Positions 1-14,009 of a stretch of 64,000 nt of DNA are shown in pieces. The position numbers and the translations under genes are program-made. Every line of letters starts with the position of its first letter. Position 1 is the first letter of the stretch. Origin of the DNA: Combretum micranthum. Lineage: Eukaryota > Streptophyta > Magnoliopsida > Myrtales > Combretaceae. The stretch lies in assembly GCA_024138025.1 (NCBI GenBank), contig JAMXBD010000092.1, forward strand, positions 186,001 through 250,000. Direction: 5' to 3'. Below the pieces are notes generated by a model. That model saw only the letters and a program-made list of their open reading frames with translations, ran no database searches and was not told the DNA's origin.

Positions 1-966
1 TTGCAACATGATGAATGCAAAAGCGATGGACTGCAAAAGGTAGAAGCCAACCATTTGATGGTTCCTTGTATGCTTGAATAATACCTTTTCTAAGGTCGGA
101 TATTAGGCACACCGTTTCTTCTCCTCAATGGTCGATAACACAATGCTTCAATTTCCTTAAAAACTAACTCCAAACCTCCTTTGATTCTTTTTGTGTCAAG
201 CAAAATCCCAATGGGATGGTTTGGTTGGCTCCATTGATGCCACAACCTACGAGTAGAACACCTTTGTATTTCCATAAAGAAATGTCACATCCACTCATAC
301 AACAAGTTTACAGTGCTTGAAGGTTTCCACACATGGACCGAATGTCTAGAAAACCCATTTTAGGATTAACTCTCCAGGGACAGGTGAACTTGTCAAACCT
401 TACTCAACATGGGTTCCTAGATTTGTTGCTCTCATAGCAGTGAATAATTTTGGAAGATCATTGTATGACTTGTCCCAATCACCATAAGCATATGTTATTG
501 CCTTTTGCTTACCCTATCATGCTCTTCTATGTGATATCTTGTACCCAAAAACTCTCCGCATGGGATTCTAGTGTCTTAGTCTTCACATTTGGCTCATTCT
601 TCATAAAATTTAAAAACTCTCTTGCCAGGACATTTGAATCTATCTATGAGTCGTTTTGACGAACCATAGCATTAACATAGGAGTGAGGATCTTCTAACTT
701 GGTGATGATAAATAGACCTTCTAGCTTTTTCTTACAAGCACGAAGCCTTTAAGAACAACTGTCTTCTTGCTTAATGCAATAAGCTAACCATAGATTCTTG
801 GCTGATTCATGCACTCGAAAATTGCAATGGTTTTTTACATGAAATGATTTTTCATGGTGAATTAGGTCACCCTTTGTGTTGAACATCATGCCTTTCTCTA
901 AATCATCACTTCTTCGAATGTTACTATACATAATTTTGAGGATTTCCTCAAATGTGATATATCCAC
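1..966 (-). pseudogene. Mutator-like (MULE) transposase fragment, decayed
   Basis: This is the relic of a MuDR/MULE transposase, the enzyme that mobilises Mutator-like DNA transposons. Read on the minus strand, 966 to about 650 resembles the plant MuDR N-terminal domain (TFEEILKIMYSNIRRSDD, then a hydrophobic block with NLWLAYC). About 420-200 resembles the start of the DDE transposase domain: an NPG-type segment, then FKHCKLVV and VDVTFLYGNTK. The last corresponds to the family motif around the first catalytic Asp (usually DGTHLYG). The frame is broken by stops and shifts around 660, 540, 360 and 300. The gene runs off the left edge of the window, so the remaining catalytic residues are not visible. 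Its 5' side is interrupted at 966 by a solo LTR. Family identity is by motif recognition and the element is not functional here. Confidence 0.7.
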
Positions 967-3900
967 TATCACGCCCTGAGGGGTATCCTAAACATGGCAG
1001 TCCGCAGTACAATACTAAAGCCTATGAATGACTACCTCAGTTATGCAAAAGCTTCCATATCATGTACAAGGCGTACATCACAATCAAGGGAACGCATTAG
1101 AGTAACGCAATTTATATTGATAATAAATAAGTAACAAGGCAAAGAGAATACTTATCATAAGACATAAACATATTAAATTACAATTCTTAGGGGCATATCC
1201 CTCTATTGTCTTCAAATAAATATACATCACTAATCATATAAGTCATTACCTATAAAGAGCCTTACAAAAATACTCCATCTTATGATTCCATTTCCTTCAT
1301 AGAAGCTTAACATCTCTTCATGACATCCTTAACATCATGATCCTCAATTTAAGCCACGGGTATACCTGTTTCAGCAAAATCTATAGGAGTATAAGTTACA
1401 ACTAGCTTAGTGAGATATTCCTTTTCATTCACACCATATTTTCAAACAAGTTCATTTAGATTTTCACACATATGCTATGCATACAATGCAACAATCACGT
1501 GATTACGTAAATATATATAGTTATCCGAAAACCATATATAGAACGGATTTACCCCTCCGTATCAAAGGTTAGGGAATCGGGGTTGAAAATCCTCGATTTT
1601 CTACTGCTAGTCCCCAGGTCCTCACTCACAGCATTAGGTTGGCTCGGCTCCGAACCTAGAGTCGCATTCCCCGAGCGATTTGAATTCTCTAGGAAGGAAC
1701 ATGGCCCTTGTCACCACACGATCACAGCCAATCCAACTCTACACGTAGGAGTAGCAACTTTTCGAAAGAGATGTGACTCGATGGATGCTATGCGTGAGGG
1801 TTTCATTCTTCTTAAGCCAAACCTTATTAAGGTTTATTAGGGGGCAATCAATCAATTTAGCAATTAATAAGCAGTCATACAAGTAAGTAAACAAAATTTT
1901 TAAATAAGCAGTTTGAAGTTGCGTATTCTTAATTCTCATTTCACATATAAACATAGAATCACATATATACACATAATCCCGATTCCCCAAATATATATCC
2001 ATTTTTATCTTTTCTTAGTATACTAATGCTACTACTTTACAAGCACAAGCAAGGTAACAAAATTAAGAGGAATAACTCACTCGTCCATTTTGCGATCTTC
2101 TTAGTCGTAGTAATCCTCAAGAAGGGTAATCTCGTATCCTTCGTTACCTAAACAAAAGAAATACCCAGGATGAGTATTTCGTAGAAATTTTACTTGAACT
2201 TTCTAATTCTACTTCACTATGTTCATCAAATTCGTATAGAATGAAATTCCAATTTAAAATGGCCATAACTTACTCATTTTAACTCGGAATTTCGCATATA
2301 ATATACTATTTTCTACCTATTTGAAAAGATCTATCCATTTCTAAGGTTGTCTTTGTCATATAAGGTCATTTGGGTTCCAAAAACGTTGGGTACAGATTTA
2401 AAATGAATGTTCCTAGATTTTTGCAAAAACCATTTTCTAACTCAACTTAATTCAAAAATCCTTTAGTAAAATTATAGATATATATATATGTATATATAAT
2501 TGATAAATCCTTTGAGTATATAGATAAGCTCACTTTATATGCAAAATTTCTAATGGTAGTATCACAATAATTTATTTCATAAAACAATTCTTTTTAAAGT
2601 GTTAAAACTTATCTTGATAAATTTGTTTTTTGAGTATTTGGAAGAAACTTTATATTTTTATAGGTTATTATAAATGAATATATTCTTATTTTATTTTCTT
2701 CATTCTTTTTCTAAAAACAAGTGAATTTTCCTTTAACCTTAGTCTTTCATAAGTTTTACTTCTAGTGATAAAAGATCAAATTTATCAAAAGTGTATTAAA
2801 TTGTTGAAAACCTTTTTGTATTTATACTGGTTTTAGAAAATGAGTTTTGTCTTTTTATATTTATTATTTTAAAATATAAGTTTTTGTTTTCTAAAACTTG
2901 TTCTTTTATTTCCTTTGAAAAGAATTTTCTTTGTTGATAAAATCCATTATTTTTAATCTTATCTAATTTATATTCTTTGAAAATAAGTTCCTTCTTTTGA
3001 AAATCATTATTTTTCCTAAGTGGGTTTATAACTTTATGGGTTGAATTCATCTTAACTTTGAAAACTAGTTTGTTTATTAGTTTTGTTATGAAGTGAAAAA
3101 GAGTTTAAATCTTAAGCTTTTTGTAAAAACTTTTACTATTAACAAATTATTTTACTAAAACTTAGGTTACCATAATATACAAAGAAAATATTTATTTCTT
3201 ATGTTTTCTTAGTAAACTATCTTTGTTATTTAAGAAAACATTGAGAAAACTCTATTTCTATGTTGTTAATAATAACTTCATTATTTTGCGATAAGTTACA
3301 TAATAAAAAATTTAGTTTTAAGTTCCTTTAGTAAAGTAAAATTCTACTTTTGAATTAGTTGAGACATTAACATTATGTAGATGCAAGTATCATGAGCATA
3401 TAAAATAATAAGAACATGAGAAAATACTAGAAACAATTAATAATAAGCAAAATAATAAAAATATCAAGTATTGGAAACCTTAGCTTTATCAAGGTATCCC
3501 GGTCAAGTATTGGGAGCCTTAGCTTCATCAAGGCATCCCAGGACTAAGAATGGAATAGTCCCAAAAGATTAAAGGAAATAAATAAAAGATTGTTTTGACT
3601 TGATATGGACAAGTCTAAAACTAGAAAGACTAGTCTTAAGAAAATAGCATGAAATAAATAAATTGCAAAGCATGAAATTAAATAAATAACAAGTGAGCTT
3701 ATATGCTCTAAAGATTATATATAAATACATAAATATATTTAGTTAGATATAAATAAGGAATGAGCATTATAATAACAATAAAATCAACATAACATAATAA
3801 AATAAGAAGTTTATGTACAAGAACAAAACATGAACATGTTGTTGCTTTTACTACTCATATGAGTTTCAAAACAACACCATAGTCATGTTAAGTTACATGA

Positions 3901-5279
3901 CATGAGTAAATAAATGGTAGGAAGAAAACTTTACCTAAAGTGTTTATGTGGTTTGAAGATGGTAGAGAATGTATGGTTATGTGGTTATTGAGAAATGGTA
4001 GTTGTAGAGAGAAATTTTGTGAATATTTGGTGAAAGAGAATTTTGGTAGAGGAGAATGTTATGGAGAGAGTTTGTGTAGTAAATTTGAGAGAGTTTTGGT
4101 AGTAGAATGAATTGTGTGAAAGAATGAAGGAGGAATATGGTATTTATAGAATTTTGGAGTGAAAATTAGATGTAATTAAATAAATTGAAAAAGAAATAAA
4201 ATTAAGATTGATGGAGAGGGGGAGGCACGGTTTGCTTTATGTAAGGAGGGGGGATTTGATTTATTTTGTTTGTTTTGTAACAAAAGAAGTAATGTGTAAG
4301 GTTTGATGTAAATAAAGTTGTATTGGAAATATAAAAGTAAGAAAATAGGTATGTAGGTAGTAAGAAATAGGTGTAAGAAAAAGTAGAGATAGTGAATAGT
4401 AATGAATAGTAGAAAAGTACTATGAATAGTAGACTAGACAATTAAAGTATCGTTGTAATAAAAATACGCGTATAATGCGATATCTGTAATTTTTAGCTAC
4501 CGAAAAATTCTAAACCTGATATTTTTGGAAACCTTATATTTTTACGATTCTATTGGTATTAATGGAATATTTTTTCCATCCGGTGTACCGGGGCATGATT
4601 TTTGAAAACTGATCTTGTTTGGATCCGAAGGACACTAGAATTTTGCGAATCTGATATTTTTAAGCTTCCCTATATTATTACGAACTATTATCAATAATTA
4701 TTTTCATTTCGTTGTTTAGGGTTTAAGAGCGCGGGAGTACCGGATCTTAAACACTAGGGTTTGTTATAAGCTTTGTTGACTTTTAGGGTTTCGGTTTGAC
4801 TTTCGGTTTTGTTGAGTTATTCGTAAGATCATGTAATTTTGGAGTTTTGACCATTTTGTATTTTAGCTCGATATCTATGGTTTATCTTATTTTATTTATG
4901 ATTATTTAATAGTTTTCAGTTCTCGGGATCGTTTAACCGGGTCTAGGGTTATGAGTTGACTTAGTTTGACTTTTGAAATTTCTAATTCTGAAATTTACAG
5001 AAGGATTTAAGATCTTATCATTTCATTGTTGAGCGTTATTTAGATATATCATTTTGATTTACGTTTTAGGAATCAAGTAGATGTTTTGATTGGCGTACGG
5101 ATGTTGATTCAACCGATAGTTGGATTTTTTATTTTATTTCAAGGGTTCTCGTTTTCTTAAGACTAAGAATTTTCGTGTTTGACTTGGTTTTAACTCGAGT
5201 CAATTTTCGAGATTTCAATTTTAATATTAGACTTATAGGATTATTTTTTATGAATTATGAAAATCTTCTGGGGTTTACA
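967..5279 (-). mobile_element. Solo LTR A (large Ty3/gypsy-type LTR)
   Basis: A 4.3 kb non-coding block sits inside the MULE relic and is flanked by a perfect 5-bp duplication, TCCAC (962-966 and 5280-5284). In minus orientation it begins TGTAAACCCC and ends GGGCGTGATA. This pairs with solo LTR B, which begins TGTAATCCC and ends GTCGTGATA, so both probably belong to one family. Its low-coordinate end (TATCACGCCC on plus) also resembles the TGTAAAGACCCG end of the Tekay LTR further right. There is no PBS, no PPT and no pol, so this is a solo LTR left by LTR-LTR recombination. Lineage (Tekay or Tat/Ogre-like) is inferred from length and ends only. Confidence 0.7.
3464..3542. repeat. 39-bp tandem duplication inside solo LTR A
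   Basis: Two adjacent 39-bp units start TCAAGTATTGG at 3464 and 3503 and differ at a handful of positions. Each contains a CTTAGCTT-ATCAAGG core. It is a local minisatellite-like duplication in the LTR. Confidence 0.8.
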
Positions 5280-5296
5280 TCCACCTTAGGATTCAT

Positions 5297-6238
5297 TGGA
5301 ATTCATTTTCAATCAGAAATAAAATAGATAATTAGGATTCAATACAAATAGTCCATAATTCTAACAATCCTATAATATAAATTCAATAATTATTTTAGCA
5401 AAATTAGGATTTCATCACTTCCCACAAAGAAATGTTTAGCTACTCATGGATAATGATTCAACAATCAAATAAGAATATGTAATTGATAACATTATGAACA
5501 AAATTTCAGATAAATGAATTGCATAAGAAAGAGATTAGATATCACCAATTCAAATATCACAATGTTCAATTACAATCCTTGAAAGCTCAAATCCTCTCAC
5601 AAATCTCTATGAAAATGCTAGACTATTTGTATACTAAAATGTTCTAATTTGCATCTGCTTGTTGATGAATGTTGGAGGGGGGAGAACCCCTATTTATAGG
5701 AAAAATTTCGTGCAAAGCATTAATGGAAATTTGCAGTTTCACTTTGTACGCCGGTAGTTATGGATCCTACGCCGACGGCTTACAGACAGCGTAAATCCAT
5801 TTTCTTCCTTGCGCAGGCAGTGCACTGGCAGCTTTCAATTTCGGTTGTAGGTGTAAGACGCTTCTACACCGGCGGCTTAGATGTAGATCTAGCCGGCGTA
5901 TATGATGAGAAATGAAAGGTTGGGCCAATTTATAACGAAAGCTGCCCCAAAGCCGGCGGCTTTGACACCGGCCTATATACTCCAAACATATTTGGTCTCT
6001 TCAATTTCCTTCAGCATGTGTTTGTCTACATGTCGCTTCAGATCTGTGGTCTACACTGCCTCAACGCCGGCGGCTTAGTAGCCAGCGTATGTTATAACTC
6101 CTTTACGCTGGTGACTTTTCAACTCTGAGCTGCCGGCCTTTCATGTACGCTGGCCTATTCATTCTACGCCGATAGCTTTGAGGCAGCGTAAGTTTGGGTT
6201 GAGTTAATATCTTGCAAAGCTGGCAGTGTAAGCAACGG
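5297..6238 (-). mobile_element. Athila 3' LTR, distal segment
   Basis: It aligns by eye along its length with about 29310-30275 in the 5' LTR (for example the shared ATAGATAATTAGGATTCAAT near 5327 and 29334). The G tract near 5677 is 6 nt here against 28 nt in the 5' LTR. A GC-rich CGCCGGCGGC module fills about 5749-6195. It ends at 6238 with the AACGG copy left of solo LTR B. Its left limit near 5297 is a truncation, not an LTR end. Confidence 0.85.
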
Positions 6239-7415
6239 TGTAATCCCAAATTTTACGTAACATGATTTTAACAAAATACTAAAAATATAATATTTGATTA
6301 TTTAAAATAGTTGAAACAAGTAGTAAAAAATCACTCCAAATTTTTCTCGATTTAAAAATGTTAAAGTACGAATGAATTTGATTATAATTAGAAAGATTAA
6401 AATCATACCAATAAAAATTTTTGGAAATACAAAACTGTAACAAATATGATTTCAAGTAATTTATAAAACAACGATAAGGTAATCGTTAATATAAAGTTAC
6501 TGAATTCTTTTTCCTTAAGATCAAAACTTAGAAAATAAACTCTACGCTTGTTAAATAATGAAACAATAGTGTTCAAACTATTTTTAATACGATGACAATA
6601 TCAAGTAGCCTAGATAAAATATGTTGCTATTAACAAATTAGTATAAATAACTTCTATACAGTAAAATATAATGTTCGGTAAAATGAATCAATATCTAAGA
6701 ATCTAGATCTTAAATAAATAATTAAATTTTACTAATGTTCTATTCAAAAGATTTAGAGATTTTGGAAATTAAAATTCTGAATTGTCAACGTAACGATTAA
6801 TAATTTTCATAACTAGAAAATGAACAAATTGGCAAATGTGAAACTAATATCAAATATAGGATTCAACAGAAAACCTTAGAATAGATCTACAAATTGTAAT
6901 AAACTCATTCGTAGATTGAAAAACCCGAATAAAAATTTCCTTGACTCGAATAGATACCAAAAACGAGATTTCGTATCTTGAACTGATAATTCATGAGGTA
7001 ATTAAAAGTAACTCCAAATTTCAAAACCGATAAGATACAGTTTAATAATAGAGCTTATTGGTATAGAACAATAATTCAAAAAGGATTTACTAAGATTATC
7101 AATATATAATATACTAATACTGATCAATAATATTAATCTAGATCTAAAAAAAATTTCAAAACCCGTTGTTATATTTGTAAAGAAATTATGAATTCATTAA
7201 GACTTGGTTTCTAAATTAATTTATTGAACTTGAAAAATTTAATCACGCAAATTAAAATACAAAAATAATTAATTGTGTAAACTAAATATTTGTTTATACA
7301 AACAATCTAGAAATTATTTTGGAACTTAGATAATTTTAGTCCAATAAAACTCTTATCTTACCGTTATAAGTATATGTTTATAAATTAATGTTGGTTAAAT
7401 TATTTTAGTTAAATA

Positions 7416-7453
<38 letters not shown>

Positions 7454-10400
7454 TAATAATAAAAGAAAGAAATCGGAGGAGCAGAATTTGAAGACACAAA
7501 TAGTCTTCACATTGGGAAAATCACGTGATTGGGGAAATCCTCTACGGTACAAGCAGAAATTTCGGTTGCAGCTGCTCTTGGATGAAGAATCACGTACAGC
7601 ATTTTCCACGCACGGAATGGAGGAGCCGGCTACAGCAAGAATGAATTCTGCTGGAACAGAGTTCTTCATGCAGCAGGGGAAGGATTTTGGACAGCAAACA
7701 CACTTCACATCTAGCACATTTGCTCCAATTTCAACACCTATATTCAACATGAAAATGACATAAATTCCAACCAAAACACTCCACATGTGAACAACATTAA
7801 ATGCCATGAAATCCAGCTCAAACAAATGAAGAAACAATTCCAAATGGCCTTGAAATTTCCGATGACAGCAAGCTGCAGCAGAGGAGAAATTACACAACAC
7901 AGCAGCAGCACACACCACTTCAGATCCGATTTTGACAAAATTATAGGCCTTGCTTGAGTTGTTTTTTTCTGACTAAATAAGAACCAATTAAAAGCCTTTA
8001 TATGGACACTTCAAGCACCAAATATTAATTAGAAATCAAGTGAAGAAATCTGTCCAAAAAGGTCAAGAAAAACTGCAGCAGAAAAATTTGAATTTAGGCC
8101 TCTGTTTTCACACGATTTTTTATCCGATTTTTGTACAACTTGAGCCCCTATTTTACACACATAAACAAAATTAATTAACTATCAAACAAACACAATTAAT
8201 GCCCTCAAAAATCAACCACAAATCTGTCAAAATAAATTCAAAAATCGTCATCCAAAACAGCCAAAATCGTATCTAAAAATCCCAGCTGCAATTTGCAAGT
8301 TTTTCAAGCCCAAAACACTCTCTTTATCCTCCTAAACTTAGCCTAACCTTAGTACATATATATAGCCTTAAGTTAGACACAAAAGTAGCTCAAAATCTCT
8401 CCAAAAACAAGTTGAAATCCTAGCTACAAGAAAAGATACGAATCAGCCATTTCCTTCACCATTTTTCCCCACTTAGACAACCTTTAAGAAATTCTAAAAC
8501 AAAACACAACCTTTATCTTACTTCCTATACGCTATCCAAGCATTAATCACATCCAAAAACATCAATTCCCTCTTCCAAACAACATCCAAAACCAAGATAA
8601 ATAGCCTTTGGTATATCATCAATTCAAGTTGAATCTAAGCTCAACAAGGTAAAAATATATACATATATAAGCTAGTTTAGTTAGATTAAATTTTGTTAGT
8701 TACTCATCCTTCTACTATCCTCTTTAGATCATTACTTTCACCGAGAAGGAGGAACTAAACCCCATCTATTATCCAATCAAGGTAAGAATTACATTAAGTT
8801 CAAATATTTGTTATGTTGATTTATAGGAATTTGTCTTACAAATTTATCAAGATTAGTCTAATAGTATATTTATGTTATCTAAACTATTTAGGATATAAAC
8901 ACATGAACTTGAAGATTTTTAAGTATAGAAATTCAAATCCAATAAAGGAAAAACCAAAACCATACTTGAACAACAATAAAACTAAACCAAACTTTAAATA
9001 ACTCATGAAACTCGTTGGAAAGAATGAATAAACTGTATTGATGTGTTTGTTATAAGCCAAAAACGACCCCACCAATGGAAAGAACACGAAAAATCCTATG
9101 AAATCGACTACTCATTTGTTAAAAACGGATAAGAAACGAATTAGATATTACAAAAGCAAAAATGAAAACACTGCTGTCAGATTTTTACGAACAGAACGGG
9201 CTGTTCTTGCTTTTTTCGTTCCCTTAATGACTTTTTTTGATAAAAATAATACCACTAATGGATTGTACTCGGAAAATACTATGAAAACGACTATTTATTC
9301 ATCAAAAATGGATTAGAAATGAGTTAGATATGATCAAAACAAGTTTTGACTACAACTATTAGGATTCACTTGAAACCTATGCATGTTTTTCATAAATTTA
9401 AAAATTGTACAAATGTCTTTCCTTAAAAATAATTTCACTACTACAAAGTACTCTTTGAGTACTATCAAAACGACTAATTATACAACGAAATCGGATTTAA
9501 AACGAATAAGAAATCGCAAATAGAAATTCACTCAATTTTCAATCTCAATAAATCAATACTAAGGTTACTGCTGTTTCTATTGATATAGTTTGATTACTAC
9601 CCTTATTATTATTACTGATTATAGTAGTTTGTATTATTGATATTATCATTAAAATTCATTAGGATTATTAATAATGTTATTATTTACGTTAAAATCACTA
9701 TATTTATATTAACATCAATACTATTATTCTCTTTGTTATTAATATCATTATTTACTAATGGTATGAAGATGATTGTTATTATTATACCCGTATTTATTAC
9801 TCATATTGATATTAACGTTTTAGAACTAATATTACTAATAATAATAATATTGTATTAAACTTAGCTTGTTTTACAATAAGAATCAAACTGAAGTATAATA
9901 GAAATATTGATACATCCAAACTCCATATACATACTTATAGACACTAGGACATATCCGTAAATAAATAGAAATACTAATTTAAAAGACAGATAAAGTTGAC
10001 GGGCAAAGAATTAATAAATAAAAGTCTTCTACTAAAAGCAGTAGAACTTAAGAAAAGACAAACCCCTTGAATAAAAATATAGATAGCAATTAATAAAACT
10101 GTATCAAATACTGATACAGAATAACTAGGTACCTATAAGGATTCGATTAAATTATTTAACGATACAGTGATCCATATGATGGACTTAGTCTAAAATTCGA
10201 CGATAAAGATCAACACCATTAAATTATAGGAAGACTTCTCTTACAAAATAATCCAATAATAAATCTCTGCTATTTCCTTTCATAGGAAAATAGATCAATT
10301 CCCGAATTTCGGTAGCTTATACAACAACTTAGCGAGGACCACAGGTGAGTAACTTAGACTTGTTACATTGTTTGTGCTTGTAATATAGTTGCATTTGGAA

Positions 10401-11497
10401 TAATATATATATATATATTCAATTGATATGCATGCGGGATTGGGATACAGCATGATGCGTGGTGTATGATTGAATGGCAAATTATCATAATATAAGCGAT
10501 AATCCTATTGTATGATAAATATTGAAATATGTTGATGATTGTTTGTAAATTGTATGATCGCCTTAAACTTGATTAACAACTGTCGGTACTATAAATGAAA
10601 CGGACATGCATTGCACGATTTGCATAAACTGCATTATATTTTTACGAACACCTATCACGTGTTAGAATTTCGGTTCTTGGTAATACTTGGTTTTTCTAGG
10701 CAATGGGCTATTAGTTCTACGCAAGTTTACCTTGTTCTGTCGGTTCCATGGGAACTAACTGGTAACGAAGGACACCGCCCATGGTATCGCTGTGAAATGG
10801 CTAACACTTAGTGGAGTTTCTAAGGTACAAGACAGGAACTGAGTGTTTAAAACTTCATTAACATAAAGAGATAATAATTGTGAGGATTATGGATTCCTGT
10901 GTACTTAGTTTCTCCTGGGTAGGTGATTCAGGTATCGGTTCCTTCAACCCCGATGAGAGGGCGTAAATCTCCATCCTGTTTGGATTCCGGATTGTCCAAG
11001 CTTGTAATTGTTCATGTGTTTGATTGATGCATTACATATGATTGATAATAACTTGCTTGTTGTGATAAGTCTGGTTATTCACTGAGCCCGTGGTTCGCTC
11101 ACCCCCAACAGTTTTTGTGCAGGATCATTACTAGCTGGGATTGGGCTAGGAATGTGTGAAGAGAGCTTCTCCAACAAACTTTATTGAAGATAGAGATATA
11201 AGATATGGAAACTTAGAATGTAAAATAGATGAATTTTGAATCTTGTATGTTGTAGTTTGGAAACCCAATTTCACTATTTGGTGGGGATACCGATTCTCTG
11301 CGATCTTGGTGGAAATTGGAAAATCAGATTCCATAGTTGAAATACTGTAATATATTATATCATTTGTATGATAAACTTTTATAAATAAATAGAGTCTTGT
11401 ATACTCTGACATACAAGACGGCTCTCATGTTACGGGTGCACACGTGATATGATAGCTTTAGATAAATCCTGTTAGGCCCCCATTTAGAGTCGTGATA
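6239..11497 (+). mobile_element. Solo LTR B (5.3 kb, inserted in Athila 3' LTR)
   Basis: It is flanked by a perfect 5-bp duplication, AACGG (6234-6238 and 11498-11502). The host sequence is rebuilt seamlessly when compared with the uninterrupted Athila 5' LTR at about 30265-30275. On plus it starts TGTAATCCC and ends GTCGTGATA, like solo LTR A. No polyprotein, PBS or PPT is seen. A segment near 11080-11130 (GAGCCCGTGGTTCGCTCACC) resembles a stretch I associate with plant gypsy LTRs. At 5.26 kb it is very long for an LTR. Lineage is not determinable without internal sequence. Confidence 0.8.
7417..7462. repeat. (AAT)n microsatellite
   Basis: A run of ATA/AAT trinucleotides lies within solo LTR B. 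It generates a spurious polytyrosine reading frame on the minus strand. Confidence 0.95.
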
Positions 11498-11717
11498 AAC
11501 GGCCTTTGGTGAGTGCATCATGTAAGCCGTCTGAAAGCCGACGGCTTTGAAGTAAGAACAGCCGGCTTATCTTTGAATTTTTCCATTTTTTCACTCCAAA
11601 GTTTCTTGTTTTGATTTCTTTGTCCAAATTAGACCTGAAACATGAATTTTAATCAAAACAAATATCCATTCTAGCTCTTTTGAACATCAACAAGTTGTAT
11701 AAAATATGATCTTATCA
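11498..11717 (-). mobile_element. Athila 3' LTR, proximal segment
   Basis: It matches 30271-30487 of the 5' LTR (shared GAGTGCATCATGTAAGCCGT and GTTGTATAAAATAT). On minus it starts TGATAAGATC directly after the PPT, which defines the true 5' end of the Athila LTR. Confidence 0.85.
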
Positions 11718-11729
11718 ATTCCCCTATAC
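11718..11729 (-). other. Athila polypurine tract
   Basis: Minus strand reads TATAGGGGAAT immediately before the LTR start TGATAAG, preceded by TTGAGGACAAGCAAAAG. This block is a recognisable hallmark of Athila elements and serves as the primer for plus-strand DNA synthesis. Confidence 0.8.
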
Positions 11730-13120
11730 TTGAACTTTTGCTTGTCCTCAAGCAAAATGAAGAACAAAATGAAATCTCTTATAGATAGTACAACTTTTCT
11801 AATTTAATCACAATTTCTTTAACTTGTTTTTCTTGTATCTATTGCTTTAACCATACCAATTTCTTGTAATTAGAGTACTATAATTAAAATTTAGGAGTTA
11901 ATCCAAACAAAACAAGTTTTAATCTCAACTTTTAACAAAAGAACATTTTATTCAAAAAGCAAATACTCAATCCACTAAGGAAAAATACTCATTTAAACTT
12001 CATTGGATTTCTAGCTTATATATATATTCTAAGTAATACTAAATGAAAGCATGTGGTATCTACTTTTTCCTTAGAATTTCTCCTTTTTTATTATAAGTCT
12101 TCTTTATCTGCATATTTGCATTCATTTTTCTTTTCTTTTTCAAGCATTTATTTTCTTTTTGGGAGGTTTTTGCCTCCATCTTTTTGTTTTTCAAAGCTCA
12201 TGAATTAAACTTTTGCCTTTCTTCTCTTTTCGTTATAGTGAGTTCATTGAGTCGGTACATCCTAGGTTCATCACCTAAGTGACCAGGTTTCAAAATAGCC
12301 CTAGGAACTTTTCCTCACTTTAACATTCAAGTTCAGATGCTCATAACTCAAAATTTTAAGTAAGAGGAGTAGTGGCTATGCTTGTTTCTTTCTTTTTGAA
12401 TGCAATAACAATATCAAAGACTTATTTTTATAAAGGATCACTAAGTTTAAAAGTTTCTTCTACCTCTTTCAATAAGTGTTATAATTCAAAGAATATATAC
12501 AAACTAAAATTTCCTAGAAGTAAACTTATTTATTTTTCACAAAAGGACTCGACCAGCTCTTAAATTTCCAATTCCAAAGTTAAAAATAAAGTAAACTTGT
12601 TTCTTAAGGATTTTACAACTTAATTTTAACTTAGTAAACCAATCATAACAACAGGTGAGTAAGATACTTTTACAAGTCAATTTCATTGCTTTCAATCTTT
12701 ACTTTATACTATCTCCAATTCTTAAGAGATTTTTGAAAAAATTTTGGCAGAATTTCCCCATAACTTGCTTTCAAACCAAAAATATACAAGGTGGGTATTT
12801 TCAAATATAAGCAGATAATAGCAACTCAGACAACAGATCATATTCACAACTTCATTCAATTTATCCCTTCCCCCACACTTCAACTAAACAGTGTCCTCAC
12901 TGTTTTGCAACAAATTAAATTATAGGAAAGGAATAAGAAAAAGAATTTGATACTTCCCTGACTTCATGTGTTTCATAGTCATCAAAATTGCATTGCAAGA
13001 GAATTTGCTTTGCTTGCTTTCCTATATTCACTACAAAAGAAAAACAAAAACAAAAATAAAAGCAAAAAATAAAAGCATAAATAAAGGATTCTACCCACAG
13101 GAACTTGGGTGCTCAATATA
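11730..13120 (-). other. Athila 3' internal non-coding region
   Basis: This lies between the PPT and the point where the Tekay element entered. It is AT-rich with pyrimidine-rich blocks and no convincing ORF. In Athila elements a long untranslated stretch usually separates the env-like ORF from the PPT. The region resumes at 23606 beyond the insertion. Confidence 0.65.
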
Positions 13121-14009
13121 TGTAAAGACCCGACCCTGTAAATCCCGAGACTTAGAGTACCGAGTCTCCAACCACATATAACGTTTTCACATTATATGTA
13201 AGGTTGTCCTAAAACTAATAGTTTATGAAAATTGTTTGATCAAAATCACTATAATTTTACAAAGAACTTTTAAACAAAACAAGATTGCTAACAAAAGCAA
13301 TATATACATACATTTACATCATATAAACATTGTTTAGTGCCAATACAAGACACTACAAAATTACATGTTTTCTTAAAACATAAGAATCCTAAAGGATCTT
13401 AAGGTCTTCACAAAAATTGGCTTAACTAACAAGCCTTCTATACATAACTTCTCCCTTAGCAAAATTCCTTCCAAAGGTCCAGGGTGATCGGATCCTATTT
13501 GTCCCACTCATCCAGAAATCTCTCGAAATCGGACCCATAGCCCAAATCATCATAAAACTCGTCTCCAATACCTGCAAAGCAGCAAAAGTGAGCCAAAGGC
13601 CCAGTACACAATAACCGATGCAAAAATAATTCATCAAATTGATGTAATGCATCATAAAACAAATGGTTATCTTTATTACATTTTCTTTTACAAATCAACA
13701 AGAGGGTATTCAAACCCCGGTCACGCTTCGGGAATTCAGGGATCCTGAGTAACAGTAGCAGCTCAGGGGGTTGATATAAGCAGTCCGAATACTTATATCT
13801 CCTATATCTATTTCATGAAGATAATAGCTTCATTTAGCGTTTAAAAGCCGTTGCCCGACTCTACTTAAACTCAATCCATAACATGAGCCTAGTTCACAAG
13901 TTCCCATAAACTTTGAACTAAATCATGGTATTTCCCCCTAAGTTTAAGGAAACGTTACTCAGATACTATTTCCCCCTATCGGCTACCCACTTAACCAAAA
14001 AGAATTGCT

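Noticed and set aside
1583..1840. 85-codon plus-strand frame
   Set aside because: It lies in solo LTR A and overlaps other frames, with no family resemblance.
7409..7918. 169-codon minus-strand frame ending in polytyrosine
   Set aside because: The tail is the translated (AAT)n microsatellite and the rest lies inside a solo LTR with no recognisable domain.
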